A DNA stretch of 64,000 bases from Xanthostigma xanthostigma. Lineage: Eukaryota > Arthropoda > Insecta > Raphidioptera > Raphidiidae. The translations under genes and the position numbers were made by a program. Location of the stretch: contig OY754464.1 of NCBI GenBank assembly GCA_963575645.1, positions 28,721,501-28,785,500 on the forward strand. The letters run 5' to 3'. The notes under the pieces were generated by a model. That model worked only from the letters and a program-made list of their open reading frames with translations, was not told the DNA's origin and did no database searches. Shown piece after piece: positions 54,724-64,000 of the stretch (positions are counted from its first letter, which is position 1; each line of letters starts with the position of its first letter).

Positions 54724-55652
54724 TTTATACTATGTACAAAATATAGTTGTTTGGCTTAGAGTCGACATTTAAATTTCATTATTATTACTATTTGACAACA
54801 AAGATTGGCAACACGACCCGTGTTTTTTTTTTCGTTTGTGTTTTATAAACTAAATATGTTTACAATAATATAATAATTTAATCACGTTTATGGAGTCCTT
54901 ATCTGCTATCTCTTTTATCGCTGTTTTTACAGACGTTCATTTCCTTGTCTGTTCATTATTTTGCTGAATGTTGTGTTTTGTTATCAAAGAAACAAAATGG
55001 AACGTTTATTTTTAGCCATTTTTATAGGCAACAAATGATTAACTGTTTTTTTTTTCGACGAAAGTTCAAAATATCATACTTGTTTGACCTAATGATTTTT
55101 TAGAAACACACAATGAAGTTATAAAGAAAGAAGTAGACAAAAGGCGCGTTTTGTTTTTATTAAACAAGGCATAAAAGTAAGAAATTATAGAAGGTGTTCT
55201 AGCAGCAACAGATTCTTATTCGTTGCGATATTATTTCTAAGATCATTTTGAATTAGATTCGTATATCGAAACGAAGAGTTCATCTTATTCTTATTCTTCA
55301 ATTAAACTAAAATAATAACTAGCTGTCCGGCACGACTTATAGATTTAATTTTGTTATCTCGAAATTCCCTTCAAATCAGTTCATATTACAATCGGACTCA
55401 TGTATTTTCAACACCATCTATGTTCGACTGACTTTACTCACGTATTTTCAAGTTTTTGGTCCTTACTTCTCGCACGCAAACTTAGTGTCAATGGAAAAAT
55501 ACGTTAGACAATGTTTAATAAAAGATTTTTCTGATTGATCTATGTCTGCCATGAAGTCTGGATGGAGGAGTAGTGGAAAATGCGGGATAAGATTAGTTTC
55601 AACAAATTAAAAATACATGGGTTCTACTGTATTTATAATAACATATATAAAT
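54724..55652. other. No recognisable feature
   Basis: AT-rich spacer between the gene C flank and the gypsy insertion. Confidence 0.4.
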
Positions 55653-55656
55653 ACGG

Positions 55657-56241
55657 TATAACATACTCTCTCAAAGGGAGTTGTAATAAATTTTCCCGCC
55701 TTTATTAAAAGCGGGATCAAATCCAAACAATTGAAGATAATAAGATGAGACCAAGGTAAGTTTTAACTTTTTTTTTTATTTGCACACAAATTTACTATAA
55801 TTGTACTTTCTGATTCGCAGGTGGATGTAACGTCCAATATGTCACGGCTCTTTATTTTAAAAAAATAAACTGTACTGCTCTCTTGCTGGTGTTCTTTTTT
55901 ATTAACGTGGATAATGATGGGCTAAGGCCTCGCCACGTCAAAAATTCACCGTCGAGAGATATGATTTGAATACAATAAAATATTTAGTGTTAACGCTTCG
56001 AAGCTAAAAGGTACTCTATTAATTATTTTCAGTCAATTTTTTTAAGATAGAATTTTTAATGATAGCTAGTTGTGCCAATGACAGATTATGTAATTTTTTT
56101 AAAGTTATTTAATTCAAAAATTCAAGTTGTATTCTTGAACTTTTTCGTTTTGATAAATACGTATGCTTGTTTCTGAGATGATAATTAATATTTTTTTTTT
56201 TTTTGGTAAAAAAAAAGGTGACATACGCTAGTTATGTTACA
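55657..56241 (-). repeat. 3' LTR of the gypsy element
   Basis: 585 bp. In the element's sense it starts TGTAACATA and ends TATGTTATA, so the termini are inverted but the end is TA rather than CA. It differs from the 5' LTR only in three bases of T-run length. AATAAA occurs several times in the sense orientation. Confidence 0.95.
55756..55820 (+). other. Antisense intron-like sequence in LTR
   Basis: On the plus strand, AAG|GTAAGT is followed 65 bases later by a pyrimidine-containing TTTCTGATTCGCAG|GT. The same structure is in the other LTR at 60663-60727. It would be an intron only in antisense transcripts; function unproven. Confidence 0.35.
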
Positions 56242-56372
56242 TCCACCGACGCTGGGAGAAAGAAATAAACATATATTACATATAAACATGACAAACAATA
56301 CATTTAAAAATTGAGAAGAAAGAAAAAAAAAATAAATATCATGATTTTCATATTACAGCATCCTTTGGTGTA

Positions 56373-59300
56373 CTAGTCTCGCTGATGAAATTGCCGGATA
56401 TGTTGGACATGCGTGCGGTACGTTCTCCCGGTAGGCTCGTCTTGTAAAATAACGGACACAGGAGTTGTAAACCTGACAATACGTCGTGGGCTTGACCATC
56501 TCGGGCGAAACTTCTTGGTCTCATTGGGCGTGTTAATTGGAGCAATCAGCCGTTGTAGAACTAATTGTCCCACCTGGAACTGATGTGCTGCTGGTCGGCG
56601 GCGGTCGTAGTATTTCTTGCGCCTGGTCTGACTCGTCTCAAGAGCACGTGCTACTTCCTCCTGAGTCGGGATGCGATCCGGGGATATCAATTTGGCTATA
56701 TCCCACAAATTGTCCAGTGGTCTCGCGAGTTCACGGCCAAGAAATATTGATGCCGGTGACGTGTTCGTGGCTTCGTGCAGGGTATTATTATATGAATACG
56801 TCAACCATTTTACCTGGTTATCCCAGCGGGAATGTTTCTCGGCGCATTGCTTTAACAGAATTGATATGCTGGCGACGATGTTTCGATTGACGCGTTCCGA
56901 TGCGTTGGCAGCAGGGTGATACGGTGTTGTTGTTACTCTCTTGATCCCAAACTTCAGACAGTGACTTTTGAAGTTTTTACTGACAAAACATTTAGCATTG
57001 TCGCTGACAAGAAGAGTAGGTGGACCATAACGACACCATAATTCTTCTAGTTTTCTAACGCTAGCGTCAGAAGTAGCTCTTGATATAGGCATGATTTCCA
57101 CCCATTTTGAGAACGCGTCGACCAGAACAAGCGCATACCGGTTCTTGTTGGCAGTTAAAGCAAGTGGTCCGATGTGGTCGATGTACACCTTTTGCCATAC
57201 TGCAGTTGGAGGTTGAGCGAACATTGGAGCACCCTTGTGTTCATTAGAGGCCTTGCAACGCTGACACAGTAGACAAGAGATGACGTAGTTTTTGACGTCA
57301 TTGTAAAGCCCGTTCCACCAGAAACGTCTAGCGATGTCCCTGTAGGTTTTGGTAACACCCGGATGGGCACTCATGTCAACATCATGGTAATAATAAATGA
57401 TCATTTTACGGATTAAATTTGGAACGTAGATCCTCCACAGTCTGTTTTTACCCACCCGTCGCATCAGAACGCCTTCCCGAATGCCGAAGTCCTTAACATC
57501 CTCTCCAGCGCGGATTCGTTGGCGGATGCCTTGGCAATAGGGGTCAGATTCTTGATGACTCTTGATGGATGCAAATGATTGTGGAACGGTTGTCAATACG
57601 TTCAAATTGTAGGTTGGAGTTGCTTGAATTTCATTTCCGGTCTCATTATCTTCGACATACAAACGAGAAAGGGCATCGGCTACTGTGTTTACCGCACCGC
57701 CTATATGGATGACGTCAAAATCGAATTTCGAAATCTCCAGCAGCCAACGGCCCACCTTTCCTAATTGACGTTGATGACACGCTAGCCAAGAGAGCGCACC
57801 GTTGTCGACCTGAAGGGTGAAATGATGGCCAAGAAGATAATCTTGAAATTTGCGAAGTCCGAAAATCATTCCTAATGCTTCCTTCTCGTAGGTAGTGTAT
57901 CGTTGCTCTGCAGGGAGTAGCTTACGACTTGCAAATTGAATTGGGTGAAGCCCATCTTCATAGTCCTGCAACAGTACCGCTCCGACGGCAACATCGCTAG
58001 CATCGGTACGCAGCATAAATTTTCTTTTGAAATCCGGGAATTTAAGAACCGGCGCAGACGTGAGTCTTTCTTTCAATTCGCTAAAGGATGTTAACTGTTC
58101 TTCTTCGAGCTTGAACTTCACGCCTTTTCGTTTTAAATGGTTGAGTGGTGCAGCTACTCGTGCATAATCGGCGATGAACTTAGAGAAGAAAGATGTCATA
58201 CCGAGAAAGGATCTAAGTTGTTTGATGTTTTTCGGTGGCTCTAGACGCTGAATGGCTTGGAGTTTCTCCGGATCCACGTGGATTCCGTCACTGCTGATGA
58301 TGTTCCCCAGAAATCGTAGACGTGCCATGGCGAAGACAGATTTTGCTGGATTGGCTGTTAGACCAGCTTCACGTAGTCGTTCCAGTACTATGCGAAGATG
58401 TTCAATATGTTCATTCATATTATGACTATAAACAAGTAGGTCATCGAAGTACGGCAATACAAATTTGTATCTGAGATCTCCGAAGATGTCAGTAATAATA
58501 CGGTTCAGTGCACTAGGTGACACTGCCAAACCAAATGGTACATGTGTAAATCGATATTGTCCGTGCGGTGTGACAAATGCTGTAATGTTTTTAGATCTAT
58601 TCGACAATGGTATCTGATAGAAGGCACTTGTCAGGTCGATTGACGAAAACACAGTCGAGCCATGAAGTGTCATGAATACATCTTCCATCTTCGGTGACGG
58701 GAAAGCATCAAAAATAATGTTTTTGTTCAAACGCCTATAATCGACGCATAATCTCGGTGAACCGTCTTTTTTCGTTATTAAGAACGCCGGTGAAGCATAA
58801 GGGCTGATACATTTTTCGATTATGCCCTTATCCATTAGTTTCTTCACGTGTTCTTGCATCAGGGTAGCTTTACTTGGCGTTAGAGAATACGGCGCCTTGC
58901 GAATAGGTGTCATATCTTTCAGACGAATGTCAAGTGTGTAGCGGTCTGTATGTCCAATCTCTTCGGTAAGTACATCTTGATAATTGTCCATTAAGTGCTG
59001 TATCTTCTGTTCTTGTTCAAATGTACGTTCAAGCGGTTGCTCCAAAAGAAGTGAAATGGAATTATTTTTAACGGAATCAAAAAATATAGGAACAGTGGTA
59101 TTTTTAATCGGAAATTTAATGCGGTTTAAATTAAGATCAATAAGTGCTTGCATGTGACGAAGACTAGTATTTCCAAGGATTATAGGAAAAGAAAGTACCG
59201 GAACAATGAGAAAGGTAAGTCTCCAGGTAAGTGATTTAATTTTAATAATAAAACTTGCAGCTTTCCTTATTTGCAGGTTTCGTCCGTCGGCAATCTTCGC

Positions 59301-59534
59301 TTGAGAATGAATTTTGATGAGCTTCATTTTCTTAAATGATTTCAGTTGCTTGATTATGGATGGATGCACGAAGTTTGCTGAAGCTCCAGTGTCGACGAGA
59401 CAGCGAAAGGATTTTTTGTTGATGGATATGTCAATAAAAGGTAAGGCTAAATTTTTATGATTTTTTTCATCCAGGAAAGGTAGTTTGATATCCGAAGGAG
59501 AATGTAGTAAATGGTTTCTCCTGGATGGAATTAG
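56373..59534 (-). CDS. pol: Pol polyprotein of the gypsy element
   Basis: Frame -1 relative to gag, entered at the A-AAA-AAC site; 1053 codons counted from the first codon after the shift. The frame itself is open from 59546 and needs no ATG. Protease with DTGA at about 48-51. Reverse transcriptase about 210-375, with Asp300 and YFDD 362-365 (Phe where many have Val/Leu/Ile). RNase H with Asp511, Glu552, Asp577, Asp620. Integrase with an HHCC zinc finger (His717, His724, Cys754, Cys757) and core Asp786, Asp845, Glu880, with 34 residues between the last two. The C-terminal end has a GPY/F-like module (about 1010-1025). No premature stop, so all activities could be made. Confidence 0.95.
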   Translation of the reverse strand, partial: LIPSRRNHLLHSPSDIKLPFLDEKNHKNLALPFIDISINKKSFRCLVDTGASANFVHPSIIKQLKSFKKMKLIKIHSQAKIADGRNLQIRKAASFIIKIKSLTWRLTFLIVPVLSFPIILGNTSLRHMQALIDLNLNRIKFPIKNTTVPIFFDSVKNNSISLLLEQPLERTFEQEQKIQHLMDNYQDVLTEEIGHTDRYTLDIRLKDMTPIRKAPYSLTPSKATLMQEHVKKLMDKGIIEKCISPYASPAFLITKKDGSPRLCVDYRRLNKNIIFDAFPSPKMEDVFMTLHGSTVFSSIDLTSAFYQIPLSNRSKNITAFVTPHGQYRFTHVPFGLAVSPSALNRIITDIFGDLRYKFVLPYFDDLLVYSHNMNEHIEHLRIVLERLREAGLTANPAKSVFAMARLRFLGNIISSDGIHVDPEKLQAIQRLEPPKNIKQLRSFLGMTSFFSKFIADYARVAAPLNHLKRKGVKFKLEEEQLTSFSELKERLTSAPVLKFPDFKRKFMLRTDASDVAVGAVLLQDYEDGLHPIQFASRKLLPAEQRYTTYEKEALGMIFGLRKFQDYLLGHHFTLQVDNGALSWLACHQRQLGKVGRWLLEISKFDFDVIHIGGAVNTVADALSRLYVEDNETGNEIQATPTYNLNVLTTVPQSFASIKSHQESDPYCQGIRQRIRAGEDVKDFGIREGVLMRRVGKNRLWRIYVPNLIRKMIIYYYHDVDMSAHPGVTKTYRDIARRFWWNGLYNDVKNYVISCLLCQRCKASNEHKGAPMFAQPPTAVWQKVYIDHIGPLALTANKNRYALVLVDAFSKWVEIMPISRATSDASVRKLEELWCRYGPPTLLVSDNAKCFVSKNFKSHCLKFGIKRVTTTPYHPAANASERVNRNIVASISILLKQCAEKHSRWDNQVKWLTYSYNNTLHEATNTSPASIFLGRELARPLDNLWDIAKLISPDRIPTQEEVARALETSQTRRKKYYDRRRPAAHQFQVGQLVLQRLIAPINTPNETKKFRPRWSSPRRIVRFTTPVSVILQDEPTGRTYRTHVQHIRQFHQRD

Positions 59535-60529
59535 TTTTTTGAATTTTTAAAAGGTTTAAAATTTGATTTATTTTGTAGATTGCTCGACGAAGATTCTTCG
59601 CGGGTCTTGGCAGCTTGCAGGAGAGCTTGAGTTTCTTCAATTTCTCGAGCGAGTGATTTGAGTTCATCAATTGTTATTGGAAGTGGTTTTCCTTTCAAGT
59701 TCAATAAGGTAGAGTAGTTGGCGTTAGCGCAAATTTGCAAAATTAACTCGGAATTATTCATGTTAGCGCTCAATGCTGATGCTTTTGCGAGAACGTCTCG
59801 AATAAAGTTTTTAAACGACTCGTCCGTTCTTTGTGATCTTCTCACCAAGGTATTTGTTAATTGCTGTTTGGTTATTGGTGATATGAAATTCCAAATTAAA
59901 GCTGACTTTAATTCGTCCCAGTTTTTATATTCCAGAACTGCTGACGCCCACCAGGATCGCAAGTCATCGTGAACTTTACTCAGTATCGACTTTAATAAGG
60001 TACGCTCCGGAGATAATCGCAAATCGACTACGGTTTGTATTTCTTGTATAAATTCGACTAATTTGACGGGATCATCACCGGTACAATTTGGAATGTTATT
60101 CGTTATATCTCTAGCATCGATTTTGAAATTACAAATTGACGAATCGCCTGCTAATCGACTAGTTATATCAGTCAATGTTCCAACTTGATCCATGAGATCT
60201 GCCGTCATTCTTATTTGAGTAGCTGCTGCCCTCACTAACGGTGAAGTTCTTTCCGGTAAATCATTCAGGTTTGGTGCTGTATTTGTTTGAGCTGACATAA
60301 TTGGCGTTTGAATATTTGAAGTTGTAAATGTTTGTGCTATATTAGAATTTGGTTGCGTAAAAACTCCAGCCTGTAAGTCTTGTGGAATTGACGAAGAAAC
60401 TACTGTTGAACATGGTGTTGGTATCATCTCGGTTGTTGTTGAATTTAATTCGAGTGACGGTAGTTCAGCCAGCGAATCTTCACGTCTTCTTGTTTCGTTT
60501 CTTGTTCGAATTTGGCGATTTTTATCCAT
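59531..60529 (-). CDS. gag: Gag of the gypsy element
   Basis: 332 aa from an ATG at 60529 to TAA at 59531-59533. The N-terminal ~140 residues are Ser/Thr/Asn-rich; residues about 150-305 form the retrotransposon Gag capsid region (VEFIQEIQTVVDL, LRSWWASAV, ESFKNFIRDVLAKA). The C-terminus is short and basic (NKSNFKPFKNSKN). No CCHC zinc knuckle is present here or in the start of pol, so RNA packaging would rely on other basic residues. The gag stop overlaps the frameshift site. It should form particles that carry the element RNA. Confidence 0.93.
   Translation of the reverse strand: MDKNRQIRTRNETRRREDSLAELPSLELNSTTTEMIPTPCSTVVSSSIPQDLQAGVFTQPNSNIAQTFTTSNIQTPIMSAQTNTAPNLNDLPERTSPLVRAAATQIRMTADLMDQVGTLTDITSRLAGDSSICNFKIDARDITNNIPNCTGDDPVKLVEFIQEIQTVVDLRLSPERTLLKSILSKVHDDLRSWWASAVLEYKNWDELKSALIWNFISPITKQQLTNTLVRRSQRTDESFKNFIRDVLAKASALSANMNNSELILQICANANYSTLLNLKGKPLPITIDELKSLAREIEETQALLQAAKTREESSSSNLQNKSNFKPFKNSKN
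59534..59540 (-). other. -1 ribosomal frameshift site, gag to pol
   Basis: Minus-strand A-AAA-AAC in the gag frame, directly followed by the gag stop TAA. It matches the canonical X-XXY-YYZ heptamer, and slipping back one base opens pol. No downstream stem or pseudoknot was worked out. Confidence 0.85.
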
Positions 60530-60541
60530 TATTATTTAACT

Positions 60542-60556
60542 CTTGCTCTGCTACCA
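60542..60556 (-). other. Primer-binding site, initiator tRNA-Met
   Basis: Minus-strand TGGTAGCAGAGCAAG, 7 nt after the 5' LTR. Its complement CTCTGCTACCA is the 3' end (with CCA) of animal initiator methionine tRNA. Confidence 0.8.
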
Positions 60557-60563
60557 AAAATTA

Positions 60564-61145
60564 TATAACATACTCTCTCAAAGGGAGTTGTAATAAATTT
60601 TCCCGCCTTTATTAAAAGCGGGATCAAATCCAAACAATTGAAGATAATAAGATGAGACCAAGGTAAGTTTTAACTTTTTTTTTTATTTGCACACAAATTT
60701 ACTATAATTGTACTTTCTGATTCGCAGGTGGATGTAACGTCCAATATGTCACGGCTCTTTATTTTAAAAAAATAAACTGTACTGCTCTCTTGCTGGTGTT
60801 CTTTTTTATTAACGTGGATAATGATGGGCTAAGGCCTCGCCACGTCAAAAATTCACCGTCGAGAGATATGATTTGAATACAATAAAATATTTAGTGTTAA
60901 CGCTTCGAAGCTAAAAGGTACTCTATTAATTATTTTCAGTCAATTTTTTAAGATAGAATTTTTAATGATAGCTAGTTGTGCCAATGACAGATTATGTAAT
61001 TTTTTTAAAGTTATTTAATTCAAAAATTCAAGTTGTATTCTTGAACTTTTTCGTTTTGATAAATACGTATGCTTGTTTCTGAGATGATAATTAATATTTT
61101 TTTTTTTTGGTAAAAAAAAAGGTGACATACGCTAGTTATGTTACA
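60564..61145 (-). repeat. 5' LTR of the gypsy element
   Basis: 582 bp, same ends as the 3' LTR. The differences are confined to two homopolymer T runs. Confidence 0.95.
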
Positions 61146-61149
61146 ACGG

Positions 61150-62399
61150 AAAGCAAAACCAGAGTGTGACAACGATTTGAGTGTGTTAATTCGCACACAT
61201 TGTAATGAAACATATATCGTTCTCCTTGTTTTAATGAGGGGGGGGGGGGTGCATATATATGTGTCAATACGATGTGTACGAATTTACACAGGTAAAATCG
61301 ATTCAGGAGAAATCCATATAAAATTATGACAAAAGAGCCTCAATGACGTTCAAACTTAAAAATTTAATGATCAATTGCGGTCGAATTTTGACCACTATTT
61401 ACAATTAATACGTTACCAGCTCACGTCGCTCGCTCGCTCGAGTTTATAGTTCTATTGGCGTAGTTATGGAGGGGTGAAGGAGGTAATTACCCCCCCCCCC
61501 CCCAGGACCATAATAATAAAAAATAAAACGAAAAATATTACGATTACCTAGCTAAAAAATAATATTTAAAAATACTTCTTGAAAAAAAAAATTGTAAAAT
61601 TAGTTTGGAAATTAATATTTTGATTGACACCTTCCTTCGCGAGTATTCTTGTGTGATATTAATAAAAAATATTGATTTTTTTGTTTTAAAAGAAAAAAAG
61701 CTACGCCCTTGCATTGGGCATAATCTTGATGTCTGTCTAACTTGGAATCAATCCGAATTTCGACTTGCATTCGGACGAAATCAGATCCGGCAGGGCAGTT
61801 ATAGCTTTTGTCGGCGAATAATAACTATTAGAACAAGAAAAAATAATTATCTATAGTGTGGATTAGTATAGATGTTCGGCAACTGAAGTTATTGGCGTTG
61901 AACACACTGTATGTTGTGCCAGTTATACGCATATATTTATTAGGTGCGTGTTATGTAAGTTTTTATATAGGTATGTCTGTGCGGTTTTATGTGTGTATTC
62001 TAACGTCAAACATCATTTTAAAACAGAGCTAAGCTTCATAAAACTTAAATCAGATTCTCTTTTTCTTTCAAAGCTTATCATGGAAATGGGAAACTGCAAA
62101 GCTAAAGGGAAAAGCACAGCTGGCTTTTACAAGTGCAAATCAGCTTATTTTACCATACCGTATTCTACATGCCACAAGTAAAAGACGTGAATTGAATACC
62201 TATACAGCATTTACATTTTGTCAAACATAATTTTATTAGTGTTTTTCAATTCTTGTTCAGTTTTTCGAAACAAGCGTCTTTTGACGGATTAGCGTGGACG
62301 TTGATGACCTGAGATGTGAGTACTATCTTCTTCGGCCGATTGACAAGAAAGACCTCATTTTGATCATTTTTCAAATAATATTAGATTAGACTAATTATT
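61150..62399. other. No gene; G and C homopolymers
   Basis: A G run at about 61237-61249 and a C run at about 61490-61504 stand out. The open frames at 61605-61856 and 61948-62181 show no domain. Confidence 0.4.
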
Positions 62400-62530
62400 A
62401 ATCAATTTTTATATTTTTTAGATCAGTTCTGAATAAGGTCCAAATTAATTAATAATTAATGTATTAATTATTATTTTTTGTTAATATATTTGTCTGAAAA
62501 ATTGGTCGATAATTTTATTTATTGAAATAT
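62400..62530. repeat. Fragment of the 3671 foldback arm family
   Basis: Shares 'gtctgaaaaattggtcgata' and 'attttatttattg' with 3884-3960, 35410 and 36215. Confidence 0.5.
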
Positions 62531-62618
62531 TAGATTAAATTAGATTTATTATTCACAACATAAAAAGCTGACTGTCATATACAAAATATAAACAATAATA
62601 AAAAGACAATTTGGACAA

Positions 62619-63196
62619 TTAAAATTTTATGTTGACAAAGTCACTGGTGTTATATAAACAAGCAGTTAATAAAACAATTTTAATTGATTTTTTGAACAGT
62701 TTATAATTTAAATTTGTAATATTTGCTGGCAGTAAATTGAACCATTGCAGCCCCTTGTTGTATCTATCAGTCACAGCTAATTTGTGTGCTGGAATACTTA
62801 TCACATTAGTACTTCTAGTGTAGTAGTCATGAAAGCTGTTCAAAAAGGCATGGGCATTTTAAATTTATATTATTTTTTACATATACATAATAAATGGCAA
62901 AAAACAACCAGAGAAGGGAAGGACATTATTTTTAAATCATTGAGCAAAGGTCTGCAACGATCTCTAGAACACACATTGCCTAAGATTCTTATAGCCTTTG
63001 TTTACAAAATACACACTTGCGAAGCTGATGATGTTGTACCCCATGCTACTAAGCCGTAGTTAATCTGACTGTGGAACTGTGCGAAGCAAACAGTTTTCGC
63101 AGCATTAGGCCCCGCTACTATGTAAGTTCTTCTTATTGCAAATAGAGCCTTGGATAGTTTTTTGCACAAGGCGGAACTGAAAAATTTCTGAAACAT
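62619..63196 (-). pseudogene. LINE ORF2 C-terminal fragment
   Basis: Minus-strand pieces resemble the end of jockey/CR1-type ORF2, after the reverse transcriptase palm: 'LSKALFAIRRTYIVAGPN', 'FHSQINYGLVAWG', then after an in-frame stop 'TKAIRILGNVCSRDRCRPLL', a second stop and frame change, and 'YNKGLQWFNLLPANITN'. The 5' end stops abruptly near 63200, typical of a 5'-truncated insertion. Not functional. Confidence 0.7.
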
Positions 63197-63199
63197 CTA

Positions 63200-63855
63200 A
63201 GGTAAACATTGGAAAAGCAATAAAAAATTAATTGTGAATATAGTTTCGGAAATAATTTGAAAATAAAAAAAAATAGTTGTTCTTCTGACAAACTTGCTTT
63301 AGTTATTTTTTATACATATATTGTAATAAGTTTAACATATTATGCAACTTTACAAACGAATAGCAAATATCATAATATGTAATACTAGCCGTTACCAACG
63401 TCTCCGCACACGTTAACAGACATTTTATTTTCTTTATTATAATAATATGTCAAATGTTTATTTTTTTAAGTTTGATTAGTCGCCCGATTGGCTGGAGATT
63501 TTTTAATATATTTTATGTTATTCTATTAAACATAATTAATATCAAAATGGCCGACTGCTGGTAAGTGGTCGAGAACCTTACTAATAATTTTAAGTAAAGA
63601 CTAACCGAGAAGTTACTTTAGTCACCAAGATGCGATGTTAGTAACTGGTAATTACGTACACTACATTTGGCACTTCACATAATATGATTTGACATTTTTG
63701 AAAAGATAATCACAGTTATTGAATTTTCTACTTATATATTTTGATGGACCAATTTACAACCACTTTTCTCTCATCGCTCAAATTGCGTTTCGTATCAGGC
63801 AGTCTCACATTGAATTGAAAAGTATCTTAATACTCGTAGTTTTATATAACCTTTT
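63200..63855. other. No recognisable feature
   Basis: AT-rich. The open frame at 63719-63913 overlaps the start of repeat R and is not supported. Confidence 0.4.
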
Positions 63856-64000
63856 AAGTGTATTTGCCATAAGGCACTTACACTATTGGCGTCGGTCGGA
63901 TGGCGGGACCTAGGGGCCGGACCAATATTTCTCGACGTTTCATAGCCTCCTGAACACTTTGGCACCATTTTTGGAAATTAATAATAATAATAATAATAAT
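63856..64000 (-). repeat. Dispersed repeat family R, copy 3 (cut by window end)
   Basis: Reverse complement of the right ends of 33995-34668 and 50902-51522 ('tagtgtatttgcc' type end, 'gcgtcggtcggatggcggg'). It runs into an (aat)n stretch at 63979-64000. Confidence 0.7.

Larger units (their letters stand above)
55653..61149 (-). mobile_element. Complete Ty3/gypsy LTR retrotransposon
   Basis: Reads on the minus strand: 5' LTR 61145-60564, primer-binding site, gag, pol, 3' LTR 56241-55657. It is flanked by a 4-bp duplication ACGG (55653-55656 and 61146-61149). Both reading frames are open and the LTRs are practically identical, so the copy is young and possibly still mobile. The domain order protease-RT-RNase H-integrase identifies Ty3/gypsy (Metaviridae-type). 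There is no env-like third frame and no chromodomain. A clear polypurine tract before the 3' LTR is not visible; only 'ggtgga' precedes it. Confidence 0.96.

Noticed and set aside
56537..56919. Plus-strand open frames within the gypsy pol
   Set aside because: They are antisense shadows of the intact integrase-coding frame.

Overview
The window looks like nuclear DNA from an arthropod, most likely an insect. It is AT-rich, the genes have introns with GT-AG splice sites, and most of it is transposable-element debris: mariner, hAT-like, Harbinger-like and pogo-like miniature elements, Helitrons, a Ty3/gypsy retrotransposon, solo LTRs and LINE tails. The cellular genes are cathepsin L-type cysteine proteases of the kind expanded as digestive enzymes in several insect orders. 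I cannot assign the order or species from sequence alone.

Layout. About 1-28,000 holds no cellular gene I can support. It is a mosaic of short repeats: two near-identical ~840 bp copies of a repeat with an internal tRNA-like segment (2622 and 9156), copies of a GC-rich MITE, an internally deleted mariner (7921-8835), several foldback elements, Helitron-like pieces, a solo LTR and hAT-like MITEs.

Three tandem four-exon cathepsin L genes lie on the minus strand: gene A (28088-31679, 340 aa), gene B (37628-42603, 333 aa) and gene C (45557-52638, 337 aa). I assembled each by joining exons at GT-AG borders. All three keep the same intron positions and phases, the ERFNIN-type propeptide and a complete Cys-His-Asn triad. 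B and C are recent duplicates whose similarity extends about 2 kb upstream of the start codon. A is more diverged and has an extra residue in the loop before the catalytic Cys. Their introns carry MITEs and foldbacks, including a solo LTR nested inside a hAT-like element in B. Between A and B is a Harbinger-like element split by two head-to-tail Helitrons.

From 55653 to 61149 there is a complete, young Ty3/gypsy element on the minus strand. Its LTRs differ only in homopolymer length. It has a 4-bp target duplication, a primer-binding site matching initiator tRNA-Met, an intact gag, an A-AAA-AAC slippery site directly before the gag stop, and an intact protease-RT-RNase H-integrase frame. The last 3 kb holds a broken LINE ORF2 tail and the start of a repeat also found at 34 kb and 51 kb.

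I found no evidence for a new defence or biosynthetic system. The most interesting items are the altered active-site loop of gene A, the structural details of the gypsy element, the tRNA-bearing repeat family and the nested insertions.
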